NCBI RefSeq assembly: GCF_033843265.1
Contig: NZ_JAWXRD010000032.1
Span: 1-64,000 of the forward strand
Length of the DNA stretch: 64,000 nt
From: Scandinavium lactucae
GTDB lineage: Bacteria; Pseudomonadota; Gammaproteobacteria; Enterobacterales; Enterobacteriaceae
Reading direction: 5' to 3'
A program made the translations under genes and the position numbers. Of this stretch, positions 37,110-45,220 are shown one piece after another (position 1 is the stretch's first letter; the number at the start of each line of letters is the position of its first letter). The notes below the pieces were generated by a model. The model did not search any database and was not told the origin of the DNA. It worked only from the letters and a program-made list of their open reading frames with translations.

Positions 37110-38291
37110 ATGAAAAAACTCTTGTATCTTATGCTAACGGCATTAATGATGACCGTTGTCCCTATATTATCTGCGCATGCAAACTCCCAGGCGCAGGAGC
37201 GCGGCATTACAGGCGATACCTGCCGTAATTCTGGGATCTTCTTTGCTCGTGTCGCAGAGTCGGATAAGTCGCTCAATCTCTCAAACGCCTTCGTGAATTC
37301 TAACGTCGTTGAATATACGTATACAACCAGTTGGTCAGGGAGCATGACATGTACATACGGGAATATCGGTATTGGTGGTCTGGCGCAGGACCATTTATAT
37401 TACTTCACAGCATTTAATGACGCTCCTGTTTATTTGCATTTTAACAGCACGGATGGTGAAAATAGCTACTGGATTAAATTAACGTCCACTATTACCGGTG
37501 ACACGAGGGTGACCGTCAGCGGTATCGTCGGGATCCACTCCCTGGCGTATCAGACCCAATATACGCTGCGGGCAGAACTACTGACTGTGGCCCCGACAGG
37601 GGTGGGAAGCTATACCAAAACAACCACCAATGGGGCTTTGACGGTGATTCCTGCGGTCATGAGCGGCACTGGCCGCGGTTCTGACGGTTGGGGTCTGTGG
37701 GACAAGAGAAATTACGCTCAGCGCGCCTGGGATAATATGATGGCCGAGACTCCGCGTAAAAGTTGGAGTACCAGCGATTTTCTGGCTTATGAAAAGCTTA
37801 CGATTCAGTTCGAACCGAAAGAGACCACCTGCAATATGACCCGGGACATGAGTGTTAAATTACCTCGAGCGGGCTATAACGACCTGAAAAAAAATGGCAA
37901 AGCTGAGGGCACTAATTTCACCATTCCGCTCAGGTGCGGCAATCTCTCCGGAGTTAAAACGTCTACACGAAATGTTCAGACCTGGCTGTCGAGCAATGAT
38001 TTGGTAGAGACAGATACCACTTATCAGATAATGGTGAACGCTGAAACCACTGCCGGAGGGGTTGGTATCGCGATCCGTAGCCGTATGTTCTTGGGCGGTT
38101 ATGAAGAAGTACAATTATCCAGTAGCAACGATCTGGAACATGCCACTAAAATATTAGAGATTGATAAGGGCGATGATATTAGTATGACACAGTATATTTA
38201 TCTTCATGCGTATTACAAAGTGTATGACCCGTCGAAATTATCCACCGGCAGCGTGGTAGCGACGGCCCAGCTAATGTTTGGCTATGATTAA
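37110..38291 (+). CDS. Fimbrial tip adhesin, two-domain
   Basis: This 393-residue secreted protein has a signal peptide (to about AHANS) and a roughly 200-residue N-terminal domain of unknown ligand specificity with a disulfide candidate (DTCRNSGIFF and GSMTCTYGN). A C-terminal pilin-like domain follows, with cysteines in ETTCNMTRD and PLRCGNLSG and a closing strand VATAQLMFGYD. That is the FimH/PapG architecture. The start at 37110 (MKKLLYL) is chosen because it begins the signal peptide. I cannot assign a receptor. Confidence 0.85.
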   Translation: MKKLLYLMLTALMMTVVPILSAHANSQAQERGITGDTCRNSGIFFARVAESDKSLNLSNAFVNSNVVEYTYTTSWSGSMTCTYGNIGIGGLAQDHLYYFTAFNDAPVYLHFNSTDGENSYWIKLTSTITGDTRVTVSGIVGIHSLAYQTQYTLRAELLTVAPTGVGSYTKTTTNGALTVIPAVMSGTGRGSDGWGLWDKRNYAQRAWDNMMAETPRKSWSTSDFLAYEKLTIQFEPKETTCNMTRDMSVKLPRAGYNDLKKNGKAEGTNFTIPLRCGNLSGVKTSTRNVQTWLSSNDLVETDTTYQIMVNAETTAGGVGIAIRSRMFLGGYEEVQLSSSNDLEHATKILEIDKGDDISMTQYIYLHAYYKVYDPSKLSTGSVVATAQLMFGYD

Positions 38292-38359
38292 TCTTAGATA
38301 TTGAGTCTGGCCCTGCCGGGCATAAGTAATTATTTAGATTTATACCCTGAAAGGACGCC

Positions 38360-39547
38360 ATGAAAATATCTTTACAGACCGTACTGGATCTTCTGCACAG
38401 CATTATGCACCCGCTTTCGCCTGAGCTGGTGCATCATTTGCAGCGCACGGGGCTTATTTGCTGGTATTTGGGGCATCGCGCAGGATTTGATAGCGCAACG
38501 ATCAATAACGCCTGGCTGGCGGGCATGTTGCATAATATCGGCGCGCTGAGTAAGGCCTACCCGTTTAACAAAGATCGTGGCAGCGACTTTTTCGAAGAGC
38601 ATGGACGGCTTGGGATTTCGATGATGTCCGGCGTGCGCTTTTTACGCCCGGTCACTACGCTCCTGGAAACGCGCCATGCGGATGCGCTGGGCTATTCGCA
38701 GAGTGCATCGCCGCATAGCTGGCGCCTGGTGCATATGGCCGATGAGTTCGAGTTGTGGCTGCGTGGGATCGAAGGCGACTATGTTGCGCAGCGGCATAAT
38801 ATTATTTCCGGCTTTCTGGCCAGCAGCCGTCAATGGCCGACGAGCCTGATAGAGGCCCTAAAGGATGTCAGCCATGAAGACGGGTTCTGGTTTCGACTGA
38901 GTACGCCGTCAATACAGCAGGTGCTGCGCGTCGTCAGTCCGCTGAATGATGTGGTGCTGGATCACCATGATTTTCTTGAGGTATGCCTGCTTATCTCGAA
39001 TATTGTCGATAAATACAGCAGCTTTACGCAGGCCCACAGTACCAGCGTGGCACACGTGGCGGCAAAGCTCGCCGAACTGTACGGATACGATGCTTATACC
39101 CGGGATAAAATCTGCATTGCGGGCTACCTGCACGATATCGGCAAGCTGTGTATTCCGCTGGAAATCCTCGAGAAACAGGGCAAGCTCGAACCTGATGAAT
39201 ATGCGCAAATGAAGCGCCACAGTTATAAAACTCTGGAGATGCTGCATCCCATTGCTGAACTGGGGGAGATTGTGCCCTGGGCCGCCAGGCATCATGAACG
39301 TCTCGACGGCAGCGGCTATCCTTTTCGTCTGGGCGCGGCCGCGTTGGACATCCCTTCACGCATCATTGCGGTAGCGGATGTGTTTACTGCGATGACCGAA
39401 AATCGTCCCTATCGGCAGGGAATGTCCAGCGAGAAGGCATTGATTATATTACAGGAAGAGGCGGCAAACTTTCGACTGGACCAGGACATCGTCAACCTGG
39501 TAAGCCATAATATATCGGTACTCAGGCCACTGGTGACGATGAACTAA
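38360..39547 (+). CDS. HD-GYP cyclic-di-GMP phosphodiesterase
   Basis: This 395-residue protein has a C-terminal HD-GYP domain (about residues 205-390). The metal-site HD is His258-Asp259 in YLHDIGKL, the signature is HHERLDGSGYP (311-321), and DVFTAMTENRPYR follows. The N-terminal half has a second, partly degenerate HD fold (LAGMLHNIGAL near 53-63). HD-GYP enzymes hydrolyse c-di-GMP, lowering biofilm and fimbrial output. It lies 68 bp after the adhesin gene on the same strand, so it may be a built-in brake on these fimbriae. Confidence 0.9.
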   Translation: MKISLQTVLDLLHSIMHPLSPELVHHLQRTGLICWYLGHRAGFDSATINNAWLAGMLHNIGALSKAYPFNKDRGSDFFEEHGRLGISMMSGVRFLRPVTTLLETRHADALGYSQSASPHSWRLVHMADEFELWLRGIEGDYVAQRHNIISGFLASSRQWPTSLIEALKDVSHEDGFWFRLSTPSIQQVLRVVSPLNDVVLDHHDFLEVCLLISNIVDKYSSFTQAHSTSVAHVAAKLAELYGYDAYTRDKICIAGYLHDIGKLCIPLEILEKQGKLEPDEYAQMKRHSYKTLEMLHPIAELGEIVPWAARHHERLDGSGYPFRLGAAALDIPSRIIAVADVFTAMTENRPYRQGMSSEKALIILQEEAANFRLDQDIVNLVSHNISVLRPLVTMN

Positions 39548-39617
39548 ATTGTCAGCACTAGCGACACGCGCTGTCAGGCAAGAAGAATATTGCTCTAATT
39601 TACCGAAAGAAAAACGA

Positions 39618-40397
39618 ATGAAATATTTGATAGCCAATAGAGTCATTTACGATAGTGAAAGCGGAGAGTTGGTGGTCAATGAACCCGGCTCTGAGCAGAG
39701 TAAGAGGCTAACAAATACTGCTAACCGCATTCTTTCTTTGCTGATTGCGTCACCTGGCAGGGTGCTTAAGCGCGATTACTTATTGGATAAAGTCTGGGAG
39801 GAAGCCGGTCATCCCGGATCCAGTTCTTCCCTCAGCCAATATATAAGTATCCTCAGGAAAACATTAACTTCCTTAATATTCATTGAGGAAATCATTATTG
39901 CCGTGCCAAAAGTAGGGTTTTATTTTTCACGGGATATCGGGGTCGAAAGTCTGAACACAGATGACGAGCGTATTACTCTCGCGCCGGTGCCTGTCGCCAT
40001 CCCGACACCTCGCCTGAAGGACAAGAAACCGCTGTGGCTGGAGGCGATCATCGTGCTCTTGCTATTGGGGAATCTGTGGATAGGGAGCCTGCCAAAAGCC
40101 TCGCTGCGTTTTGCGTCGTCATACAGTATTGGTGACATAGGCAACTGCACGTTTATGACGTTCGACGGTCTATTAGATGAAGTAGACCCGCAGGTATTGA
40201 ATATCCTGCGTCATTTACAGCCGGATCTGGAACAAAAGTGTAGCGAACAGCCCGCGGAGATTATGGTGTATTTTCAGCCCAGCGTGCTTTATGGAAGCTA
40301 TGGTCGATTTTTCTACGCGTATTGCCCAACAGACAAGGCAACGCTAGAGATTGTCTATTGTGAGAACCATTATTCCTTTCAGTGGGAGCTGAAATGA
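39618..40397 (+). CDS. MarT/CadC-like membrane-bound transcriptional regulator
   Basis: This 259-residue protein has an OmpR/PhoB-type winged helix at about residues 25-105 (LTNTANRILSLLIASPGRVL and SQYISILRKTL). One membrane helix follows at about 139-157 (LWLEAIIVLLLLGNLWIG), then a periplasmic domain of about 100 residues with four cysteines. This is the ToxR/CadC/MarT topology, in which the regulator acts from the membrane. ATG 39618 gives a normal N-terminus. It overlaps the next gene by four bases. Confidence 0.87.
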   Translation: MKYLIANRVIYDSESGELVVNEPGSEQSKRLTNTANRILSLLIASPGRVLKRDYLLDKVWEEAGHPGSSSSLSQYISILRKTLTSLIFIEEIIIAVPKVGFYFSRDIGVESLNTDDERITLAPVPVAIPTPRLKDKKPLWLEAIIVLLLLGNLWIGSLPKASLRFASSYSIGDIGNCTFMTFDGLLDEVDPQVLNILRHLQPDLEQKCSEQPAEIMVYFQPSVLYGSYGRFFYAYCPTDKATLEIVYCENHYSFQWELK

Positions 40398-40867
40398 AAC
40401 TGCTCGCTACGCTGCTGGTAGCCATTGTAGCTCTGACGGGTCTATTGATATGGCAGGTGAAAGAGCGTGCTGGTGTTTATTTTGATAACCGGTGTTTTGC
40501 CAATGTAAATTATGGTGATTCATCGGATAATGATTTATTGTTCAAAGGCAATGTCACTTTTGAATTTAATGAAAATAAAACCGGGATGTTTAACATTTCC
40601 GGAAATATAGAATATCAGGGCAATTATTACCGTCTGTCGCGTTATGTGACCTTCACCTATGATAATGTCAGTGGCAACCAGTATCGGATGATTTCCGCCA
40701 CCAAAGATATTATGGCGCATGATAATGTCCCCGCAGACATCGAGCCATTGGCATCCAAGGTATTTGGCCTGAACGGGGAGTACACCGTATACCTGTATAA
40801 AAAAGACAATAATTTTATTACCTTTGCTAATGCCTTATTACCTTTAATGAACTGTGTGATTCAATAG
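40394..40867 (+). CDS. FidL-like membrane protein
   Basis: This 157-residue protein has one N-terminal membrane helix (LLATLLVAIVALTGLLIW) and a periplasmic domain with two cysteines (DNRCFANVN and MNCVIQ). It follows a MarT-like regulator with an ATGA overlap, exactly the marT-fidL pairing of Salmonella pathogenicity island 3, and the shape fits FidL. The likely role is modulating the periplasmic domain of the regulator; this is inferred from pairing only. Confidence 0.75.
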   Translation: MKLLATLLVAIVALTGLLIWQVKERAGVYFDNRCFANVNYGDSSDNDLLFKGNVTFEFNENKTGMFNISGNIEYQGNYYRLSRYVTFTYDNVSGNQYRMISATKDIMAHDNVPADIEPLASKVFGLNGEYTVYLYKKDNNFITFANALLPLMNCVIQ

Positions 40868-40891
40868 TCAGGGTTGTGCTATCCGCTTACT

Positions 40892-41566
40892 ATGAAAAAA
40901 AATAATTGTGTAAATTGTGCAACCTGCGGATTTGCAGAGCTATGTTCTGCCTTTTTGTTCGAGTACCTGGACCCATTATTTATACGAGACCTGGAAACGA
41001 AAAAAAAGATCCCCCGCGGTGGTTATCTTTATCGAGTGGGAGATAAAGTCGATGCGCTTTATGCGCTGCGCCGTGGCATCGCCAAAGTGTACGATAGTCG
41101 TGGGCAGCTTATGGGGGTAGTGCTACCCGGCCAGGTGATGGGCGTGGAAGAACTGCACACGGGGGTCTGTCGGCAGGATATTCAGGCTGCCACGGACGTT
41201 GAAGTCTGTATGCTCAGGAGCCAACATTTCTATCAAATGAGCCAGTTGATGCCTGGGTTTACGGATTATATTCTTAGAGTCCTTTCGCGTTCTGCGCGAA
41301 ATAAACAGGAATTTATCTCTGTGCTGACTAAAAGCGATACCTTGCAAAAAGTACAATATTTCCTGCAACTGTTGTCTGACACCTATAAAGAGTATGGCTT
41401 TGAGTACCGCATTATCGAGTTGCCTCTCAGTAAGAAAGAGCTGGCGGAGTTGCTAGGCATTTCAATTTCAACGCTGTCACGTACCCTCGAAAGTTTATCG
41501 GCAAAAGGGATCGTTGTGATGCCGAATAAAAAAGAGATAACGATTCTGGATCCAACTACACAGTAA
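40892..41566 (+). CDS. FNR-type oxygen-responsive regulator
   Basis: This 224-residue Crp/Fnr-family protein begins with a cysteine cluster: Cys6, Cys9, Cys12 and Cys18, with the spacing Cys9-x2-Cys12-x5-Cys18 matching Cys20-x2-Cys23-x5-Cys29 of E. coli FNR. A further cysteine, Cys106 in DVEVCML, fits FNR Cys122. So all four [4Fe-4S] ligands appear present. The HTH helix reads ISISTLSRTLE; the FNR serine-arginine pair is kept but the position of FNR Glu209 is Ser. It lies among the fimbrial regulators. TTG 40874 is an alternative start. Confidence 0.85.
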   Translation: MKKNNCVNCATCGFAELCSAFLFEYLDPLFIRDLETKKKIPRGGYLYRVGDKVDALYALRRGIAKVYDSRGQLMGVVLPGQVMGVEELHTGVCRQDIQAATDVEVCMLRSQHFYQMSQLMPGFTDYILRVLSRSARNKQEFISVLTKSDTLQKVQYFLQLLSDTYKEYGFEYRIIELPLSKKELAELLGISISTLSRTLESLSAKGIVVMPNKKEITILDPTTQ

Positions 41567-41620
41567 CTCACTTCACAAGTGACGATCTGCTTTTTTTAAT
41601 CATTGATAAGGTTCTGTCTA

Positions 41621-42190
41621 GTGTCACTTATTGTTCTCTCTGGTGATATTTTATTTTCTCGTGGTGTGGAAGCGTTAGCAAGCATGAACGAACAGGATAA
41701 CGAGCAGTTATGTATTATCGATATAGAGTCTTTTTCCAGCCTGCGTGAAGTTAAGTACCGTATTCTCAATGAGCTGACTACCGACTATCGCCTTCTTTTT
41801 ATCAAAGGCCGGGACATGCTGTCGAAAGTGCTCTCTCCGCTGGTGAGTATCCCTCGCTGGGCATCAGTGACCGAGTACAGCCGCCATATTAGCGAAGGGA
41901 AAGGGTATACCCTCGAACAGGCGCTGACCGTGGTGACTAATTATCGGGAGCTACGTACTCTGACAGCGTTAGAGATAAGAGCTGTCTGTGCGTTACGTGG
42001 ACAAAATTCTATTCCGGCGGTGTCGCCGTTTTTGCACTGCTCAACGAAAGCGGCGTATCAGCGTGTAACCACCATTGCCCGGAAAATGAATCTCGGCTAC
42101 GGCACACAGTTTCAGTATTTTCTACATCGGGAATACACGCTAGAGGAGTTGCAGCGGATAGATTATGTGCAACGCATTCCCGTCAGTTGA
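41621..42190 (+). CDS. LuxR-like regulator
   Basis: This protein of about 189 residues has a C-terminal helix-turn-helix that fits the LuxR/FixJ pattern (LTALEIRAVCALRGQN then STKAAYQRVTTIARKMNLG). The N-terminal half resembles a degenerate receiver (SLIVLSGDILFSRGVEAL, then IIDIESFSS). Such small orphan LuxR-type proteins are common beside fimbrial operons. The start is uncertain: GTG 41621 has AAGG upstream, while TTG 41603 gives six more residues. Confidence 0.65.
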   Translation: MSLIVLSGDILFSRGVEALASMNEQDNEQLCIIDIESFSSLREVKYRILNELTTDYRLLFIKGRDMLSKVLSPLVSIPRWASVTEYSRHISEGKGYTLEQALTVVTNYRELRTLTALEIRAVCALRGQNSIPAVSPFLHCSTKAAYQRVTTIARKMNLGYGTQFQYFLHREYTLEELQRIDYVQRIPVS

Positions 42191-42266
42191 AGCCACTGAT
42201 AGCGCGAGAGAAGTTTTTTGCGCTAAAGTGAGTAAAAATTGAGGGGATGTGGGTAAGGAACTCTGC

Positions 42267-42896
42267 ATGACGGCACGCATCGATTATGAAATTGAGAAAT
42301 ACCAGTTTAGTGAAGTGAGTGAGCCCCCACGGCTGGCGCAGCAGTGGAGCGAAGTGCTGGCGGAATGCCGGCAGGAGAAAGCAGGCAGCGAGGCACGCCT
42401 GCGTCTGGCGTTGCTGAACGTTGATTACGTCACCAGCTTTGAGCTGCCTTTTCGTCTGCAGCTGATTCGTGCCCCGCAGCTTATCGACCGTTTACGCGGC
42501 GAACTGCAGCTCAACCGCAAAGCGGTCACCATCAGCGATAATCGCTACGGCTGTGTGTATAGCCTCAAAACCGATATCAGCCACATTCCCGACACCTTTC
42601 GCTACCGCTTCTCCAATCGCATCCGCCGGGTGGAAGCGGGCAATGTCAGCAATACCCCCTATCAGGAGATTGCCAAACAGGTCAAAGCCCCGCGCGAACG
42701 CCTGCGCCTGGCGCTGGAGGCCGGATTGCCGGTGACCGCGCTGGATGGCCTGTTCTGGTTTGGAATGCAGCGCATCGCCGCCGATGTCTCGACCTTACGA
42801 AAATCCGGGATGAAGATTTCCACCGCCGAAGTGGACGCGTTCGATACGCTGACGGACACGGTGAGGCGGGTGCCGGTGTATCGGCTGGTGGGGTAG
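42267..42896 (+). CDS. Putative DNA-binding protein, winged-helix C-terminus
   Basis: This protein of about 209 residues is not one I recognise as a whole. It is highly charged and has no membrane segment. The last 50 residues (FWFGMQRIAADVSTLRKSGM then a closing VPVYRLVG) resemble the phage-type helix-turn-helix in which RIAELRKxG is followed by I-x-T and Y-R-L. GTG 42249 would add six residues. It closes the run of plus-strand regulators after the fimbrial genes. Confidence 0.6.
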   Translation: MTARIDYEIEKYQFSEVSEPPRLAQQWSEVLAECRQEKAGSEARLRLALLNVDYVTSFELPFRLQLIRAPQLIDRLRGELQLNRKAVTISDNRYGCVYSLKTDISHIPDTFRYRFSNRIRRVEAGNVSNTPYQEIAKQVKAPRERLRLALEAGLPVTALDGLFWFGMQRIAADVSTLRKSGMKISTAEVDAFDTLTDTVRRVPVYRLVG

Positions 42897-42926
42897 GTTA
42901 TCGGGGCAGATAAGGGAGGTTGAGTA

Positions 42927-43493
42927 TCATGGTTCAATCTCAACAGGCGTACCGGTTGATACCCGACTCCAGATGTCATCCATTTCGGTATTGGTCACCG
43001 CGATACAACCATCGGTCCAATCGATAAGCTGAAGCAGTGGATTTAATCCTGCCCAGCCATTGGGTAGACCGTGAATCATGATATTTTCACCGGGCGAGTA
43101 TCCCGCCGCTTTTGCTGCCTTGATATCATTTTTGTCCGGATAAGAAATATGCAGGCTGAGGCTGAATCGTGAATGGGAATTGCGGCTGTCGATAAAATAA
43201 TGCCCCTGCGGGGTTCTCTTATCTCCTTCACGCTGTTTCGGACCGGCATCAGCATTCTTCCCGAGTGACACGTGATAGTTTGCAAGCGGAACCCCGTGAC
43301 GCATCAGGGTCAGCGTGCGCTTTGATTTATGGATGACGATTAAATCAGCCTGTTGCGCAGCAGGCAGTAACGCCGGTGGTGAGGCATGACCCCATCTGGC
43401 CATTATTCGCGTATAGGCCAGTAGGCATAACGCGATAAACAGAAGCACGAAGATGGCGCGGAGAGAGCGGTGGTAACGGCGGGGTGGATTCAC
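42927..43493 (-). CDS. L,D-transpeptidase family protein
   Basis: This 188-residue protein starts at GTG, with an N-terminal membrane anchor (about residues 11-30) and a periplasmic YkuD domain. The catalytic motif is His141 (MIHGLPNGW) and Cys163 (TDGCIAVTN), so the active-site pair is intact. YkuD enzymes crosslink peptidoglycan 3-3, attach lipoproteins, or in the YafK branch cut such links; the DGCIAVTN form is closest to that branch. It is convergent with the gene at 42267 and has a 55-bp upstream repeat shared with hcp. Confidence 0.85.
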   Translation of the reverse strand: MNPPRRYHRSLRAIFVLLFIALCLLAYTRIMARWGHASPPALLPAAQQADLIVIHKSKRTLTLMRHGVPLANYHVSLGKNADAGPKQREGDKRTPQGHYFIDSRNSHSRFSLSLHISYPDKNDIKAAKAAGYSPGENIMIHGLPNGWAGLNPLLQLIDWTDGCIAVTNTEMDDIWSRVSTGTPVEIEP

Positions 43494-43550
43494 GGGTTGT
43501 TGGCCTCAGGTAATTTCCGGCCTATTAATAAGCAAAATTCGAATTATTTT

Positions 43551-43605
43551 TAACCTAAAAATGCTATAGATTTGATGAATTACTCAGTTAAAACAATTGA
43601 TTAGG
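43551..43605 (+). repeat. 55-bp direct repeat, copy A
   Basis: It shares about 43 of 55 positions with 45026-45080, including the blocks CCTAAAAATGCTAT and AGTTAAAACAATTG. It lies 58-112 bp upstream of the L,D-transpeptidase start. On the minus strand it holds a promoter-like TTAACT-N17-TATAGC. Confidence 0.85.
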
Positions 43606-43664
43606 AACGGTCCACAGGTTTATTAATAATCGCATTAAGGGGGGGCTGTTTGTCGTGCTCAAGC

Positions 43665-43703
43665 GAAAAACCCACTCGGAATCATTCAACAGTGATTCTG
43701 AGG
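43665..43703 (-). terminator. Terminator of the hcp cassette
   Basis: On the minus strand CAGAATCA pairs with TGATTCCG (one G:U) and a TTTTT run follows at 43666-43670. It lies right after the DUF1493 stop. Confidence 0.7.
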
Positions 43704-43708
43704 GGGCT

Positions 43709-44035
43709 TCAATCGTACAACCACTTTCCCGCGCGGGCTGACTCGGCCAGCATCTTAAAAGTTAGTGGCTCCGGAGCAGGATAATTGCCTCTAAGCGCTT
43801 TAGCTACCATGAATTGCGGCAATAGGGGCTTATCATTCGGCCAGTATTTGAGAAAATTAAACTCCGCCATATCCACGTTATAGGTTATGGCGTAGCTTTC
43901 AATGATCTCCTCACCCATTTCCCACGACCAATTTTCCCCACGTGTGTTAAGGCTAGTATCAATCGTAATATGTCGTTTCCGTTTCTTATTCCATCTGGCG
44001 TTGTACCAGGTGATAACCTCTTCATCACTCACCAT
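43709..44035 (-). CDS. DUF1493 family protein, possible immunity
   Basis: This 108-residue acidic/aromatic cytosolic protein begins MVSDEEVITWYNARW, with the typical DUF1493 middle TLNTRGENWSWEMGEEII and an end rich in LTFKMLAES. It has no signal peptide or membrane helix. It overlaps the upstream membrane-protein gene by seven bases. The order hcp, membrane protein, small cytosolic protein suggests an effector/immunity cassette in which this is the protective partner; that role is inference. Confidence 0.7.
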   Translation of the reverse strand: MVSDEEVITWYNARWNKKRKRHITIDTSLNTRGENWSWEMGEEIIESYAITYNVDMAEFNFLKYWPNDKPLLPQFMVAKALRGNYPAPEPLTFKMLAESARAGKWLYD

Positions 44036-44469
44036 AATCGGTCACTCTGTTTTGCAATGGTGTTGTAACGCTTTGTGGTTTTCCATACGATTTGTGTAAT
44101 GTCATAAGCGAGAATACCGGCCCCGAGAAAGGGAATCCAGCGGCCAACAAAGGCACCGAGATTAGTTACGTAAGAAAACTCCAGGCGCTTGATACTTCCT
44201 GTTGTAAGTGTAGGCCAGTGGTCAACTTCCTGTTTCAGCCATTGCCTTAAGTGATAACTGAGTGGTGAAGTGCCCTTGGTCGCACCTTTTGGTTTGCCGC
44301 GGGTAGAGATAATAGGCTGGCCCAGGATAAACATAGCCAAGCCAGCTAAATCTTGCACTCCGAGTTGTTTGCCCGCTTCATCCAGGAATACCCAGAAATA
44401 AAGTTCACCCGGCCCGAGGTTTGAAAGGCCACTGAGGTAGTAACCGGTTATTTGTTCGGTGGTATCCAT
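44029..44469 (-). CDS. Hcp-linked membrane protein, possible T6SS effector
   Basis: This 146-residue protein begins MDTTEQITGYYLSGLSN. It has moderately hydrophobic stretches (LAGLAMFILGQPII) and a clear one near residues 113-135 (FVGRWIPFLGAGILAYDITQ), with a basic tail. It resembles the STM2759-type proteins often found after hcp in enterics. The start at 44469 lies within the last codons of hcp with AGGA upstream; longer readings would run deep into hcp. A pore- or membrane-acting toxin is plausible but unproven. Confidence 0.65.
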   Translation of the reverse strand: MDTTEQITGYYLSGLSNLGPGELYFWVFLDEAGKQLGVQDLAGLAMFILGQPIISTRGKPKGATKGTSPLSYHLRQWLKQEVDHWPTLTTGSIKRLEFSYVTNLGAFVGRWIPFLGAGILAYDITQIVWKTTKRYNTIAKQSDRLW

Positions 44470-44476
44470 TCGCGAC

Positions 44477-44962
44477 CTATCCTGTAATACGCTCATTCCA
44501 TGCGTCTGAGAACTGAATATTACCGTCAAGATACTTCCAGGTGATCCTCTGATAGCGCAACTGAATCGCCTCCTTATGACCGACATTTATGACAGTTTTC
44601 GTGTCATACATCATCGGAACCACCGATACAATTTTTACGCCTTCGAGGAACATGTTGAAATACTCTACTTCCTGCCCTGCATCATTGATGCGATACCATT
44701 TCAACTCTGCTGATTCCAGCGTCTGACCCGTTGCCACAGCTTTATAAAGATATGGGCTGGAGGAGTCAAAATCCTTTTCAATTTGCATGGCACCATGTAG
44801 CCGAGTACCAGTGAGTTTACCGTTACTGCTATCGGTCGGGATGCTAAGAGAGTGGCCAAACGAAGTGACTTCTATTGAGTTCTCTCGGTTATTTACATCA
44901 ATCGAACCTTTGATCAAAGCGCCACCATCATCTTTGAGCCATAAATACGCGGGAATAGCCAT
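44477..44962 (-). CDS. hcp: Orphan type VI tube protein Hcp
   Basis: This 161-residue Hcp family protein starts MAIPAYLWLKDDGGALIKG, with the family's ENSIEVTSFGHSLSIP and a C-terminal TWKYLDGNIQFSDAWNERI. Hcp hexamers stack into the T6SS tube and can carry small effectors in their lumen. No tss genes are in the window, so it is an orphan hcp that would depend on a system elsewhere. The start at 44962 fits the family; sixteen upstream codons are dropped. Confidence 0.92.
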   Translation of the reverse strand: MAIPAYLWLKDDGGALIKGSIDVNNRENSIEVTSFGHSLSIPTDSSNGKLTGTRLHGAMQIEKDFDSSSPYLYKAVATGQTLESAELKWYRINDAGQEVEYFNMFLEGVKIVSVVPMMYDTKTVINVGHKEAIQLRYQRITWKYLDGNIQFSDAWNERITG

Positions 44963-45025
44963 TTGAGATGTCCTTTTTTGAGCGTTATTTCCTGGACAAT
45001 TAACAGCCAAAAATTAAAATGATGT

Positions 45026-45080
45026 TAGCCTAAAAATGCTATGCAAATGGTGAATTGTTTAGTTAAAACAATTGGTTGGT
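45026..45080 (+). repeat. 55-bp direct repeat, copy B
   Basis: Partner of 43551-43605 in the same orientation. It lies 64-118 bp upstream of hcp. The two copies are 1475 bp apart and bracket the hcp cassette. Confidence 0.85.
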
Positions 45081-45220
45081 ATCTATTGATTAAAACAACG
45101 TTGGGAGGTTCATTGGCGCGACTATATGACACCCATGAGTTCAAATATCTGCCTGGAACGGGACGAATATCGGGTATAGTTGTTCGCATTTTCCGCTGGA
45201 GAGCCATTACGGCAACGAGT

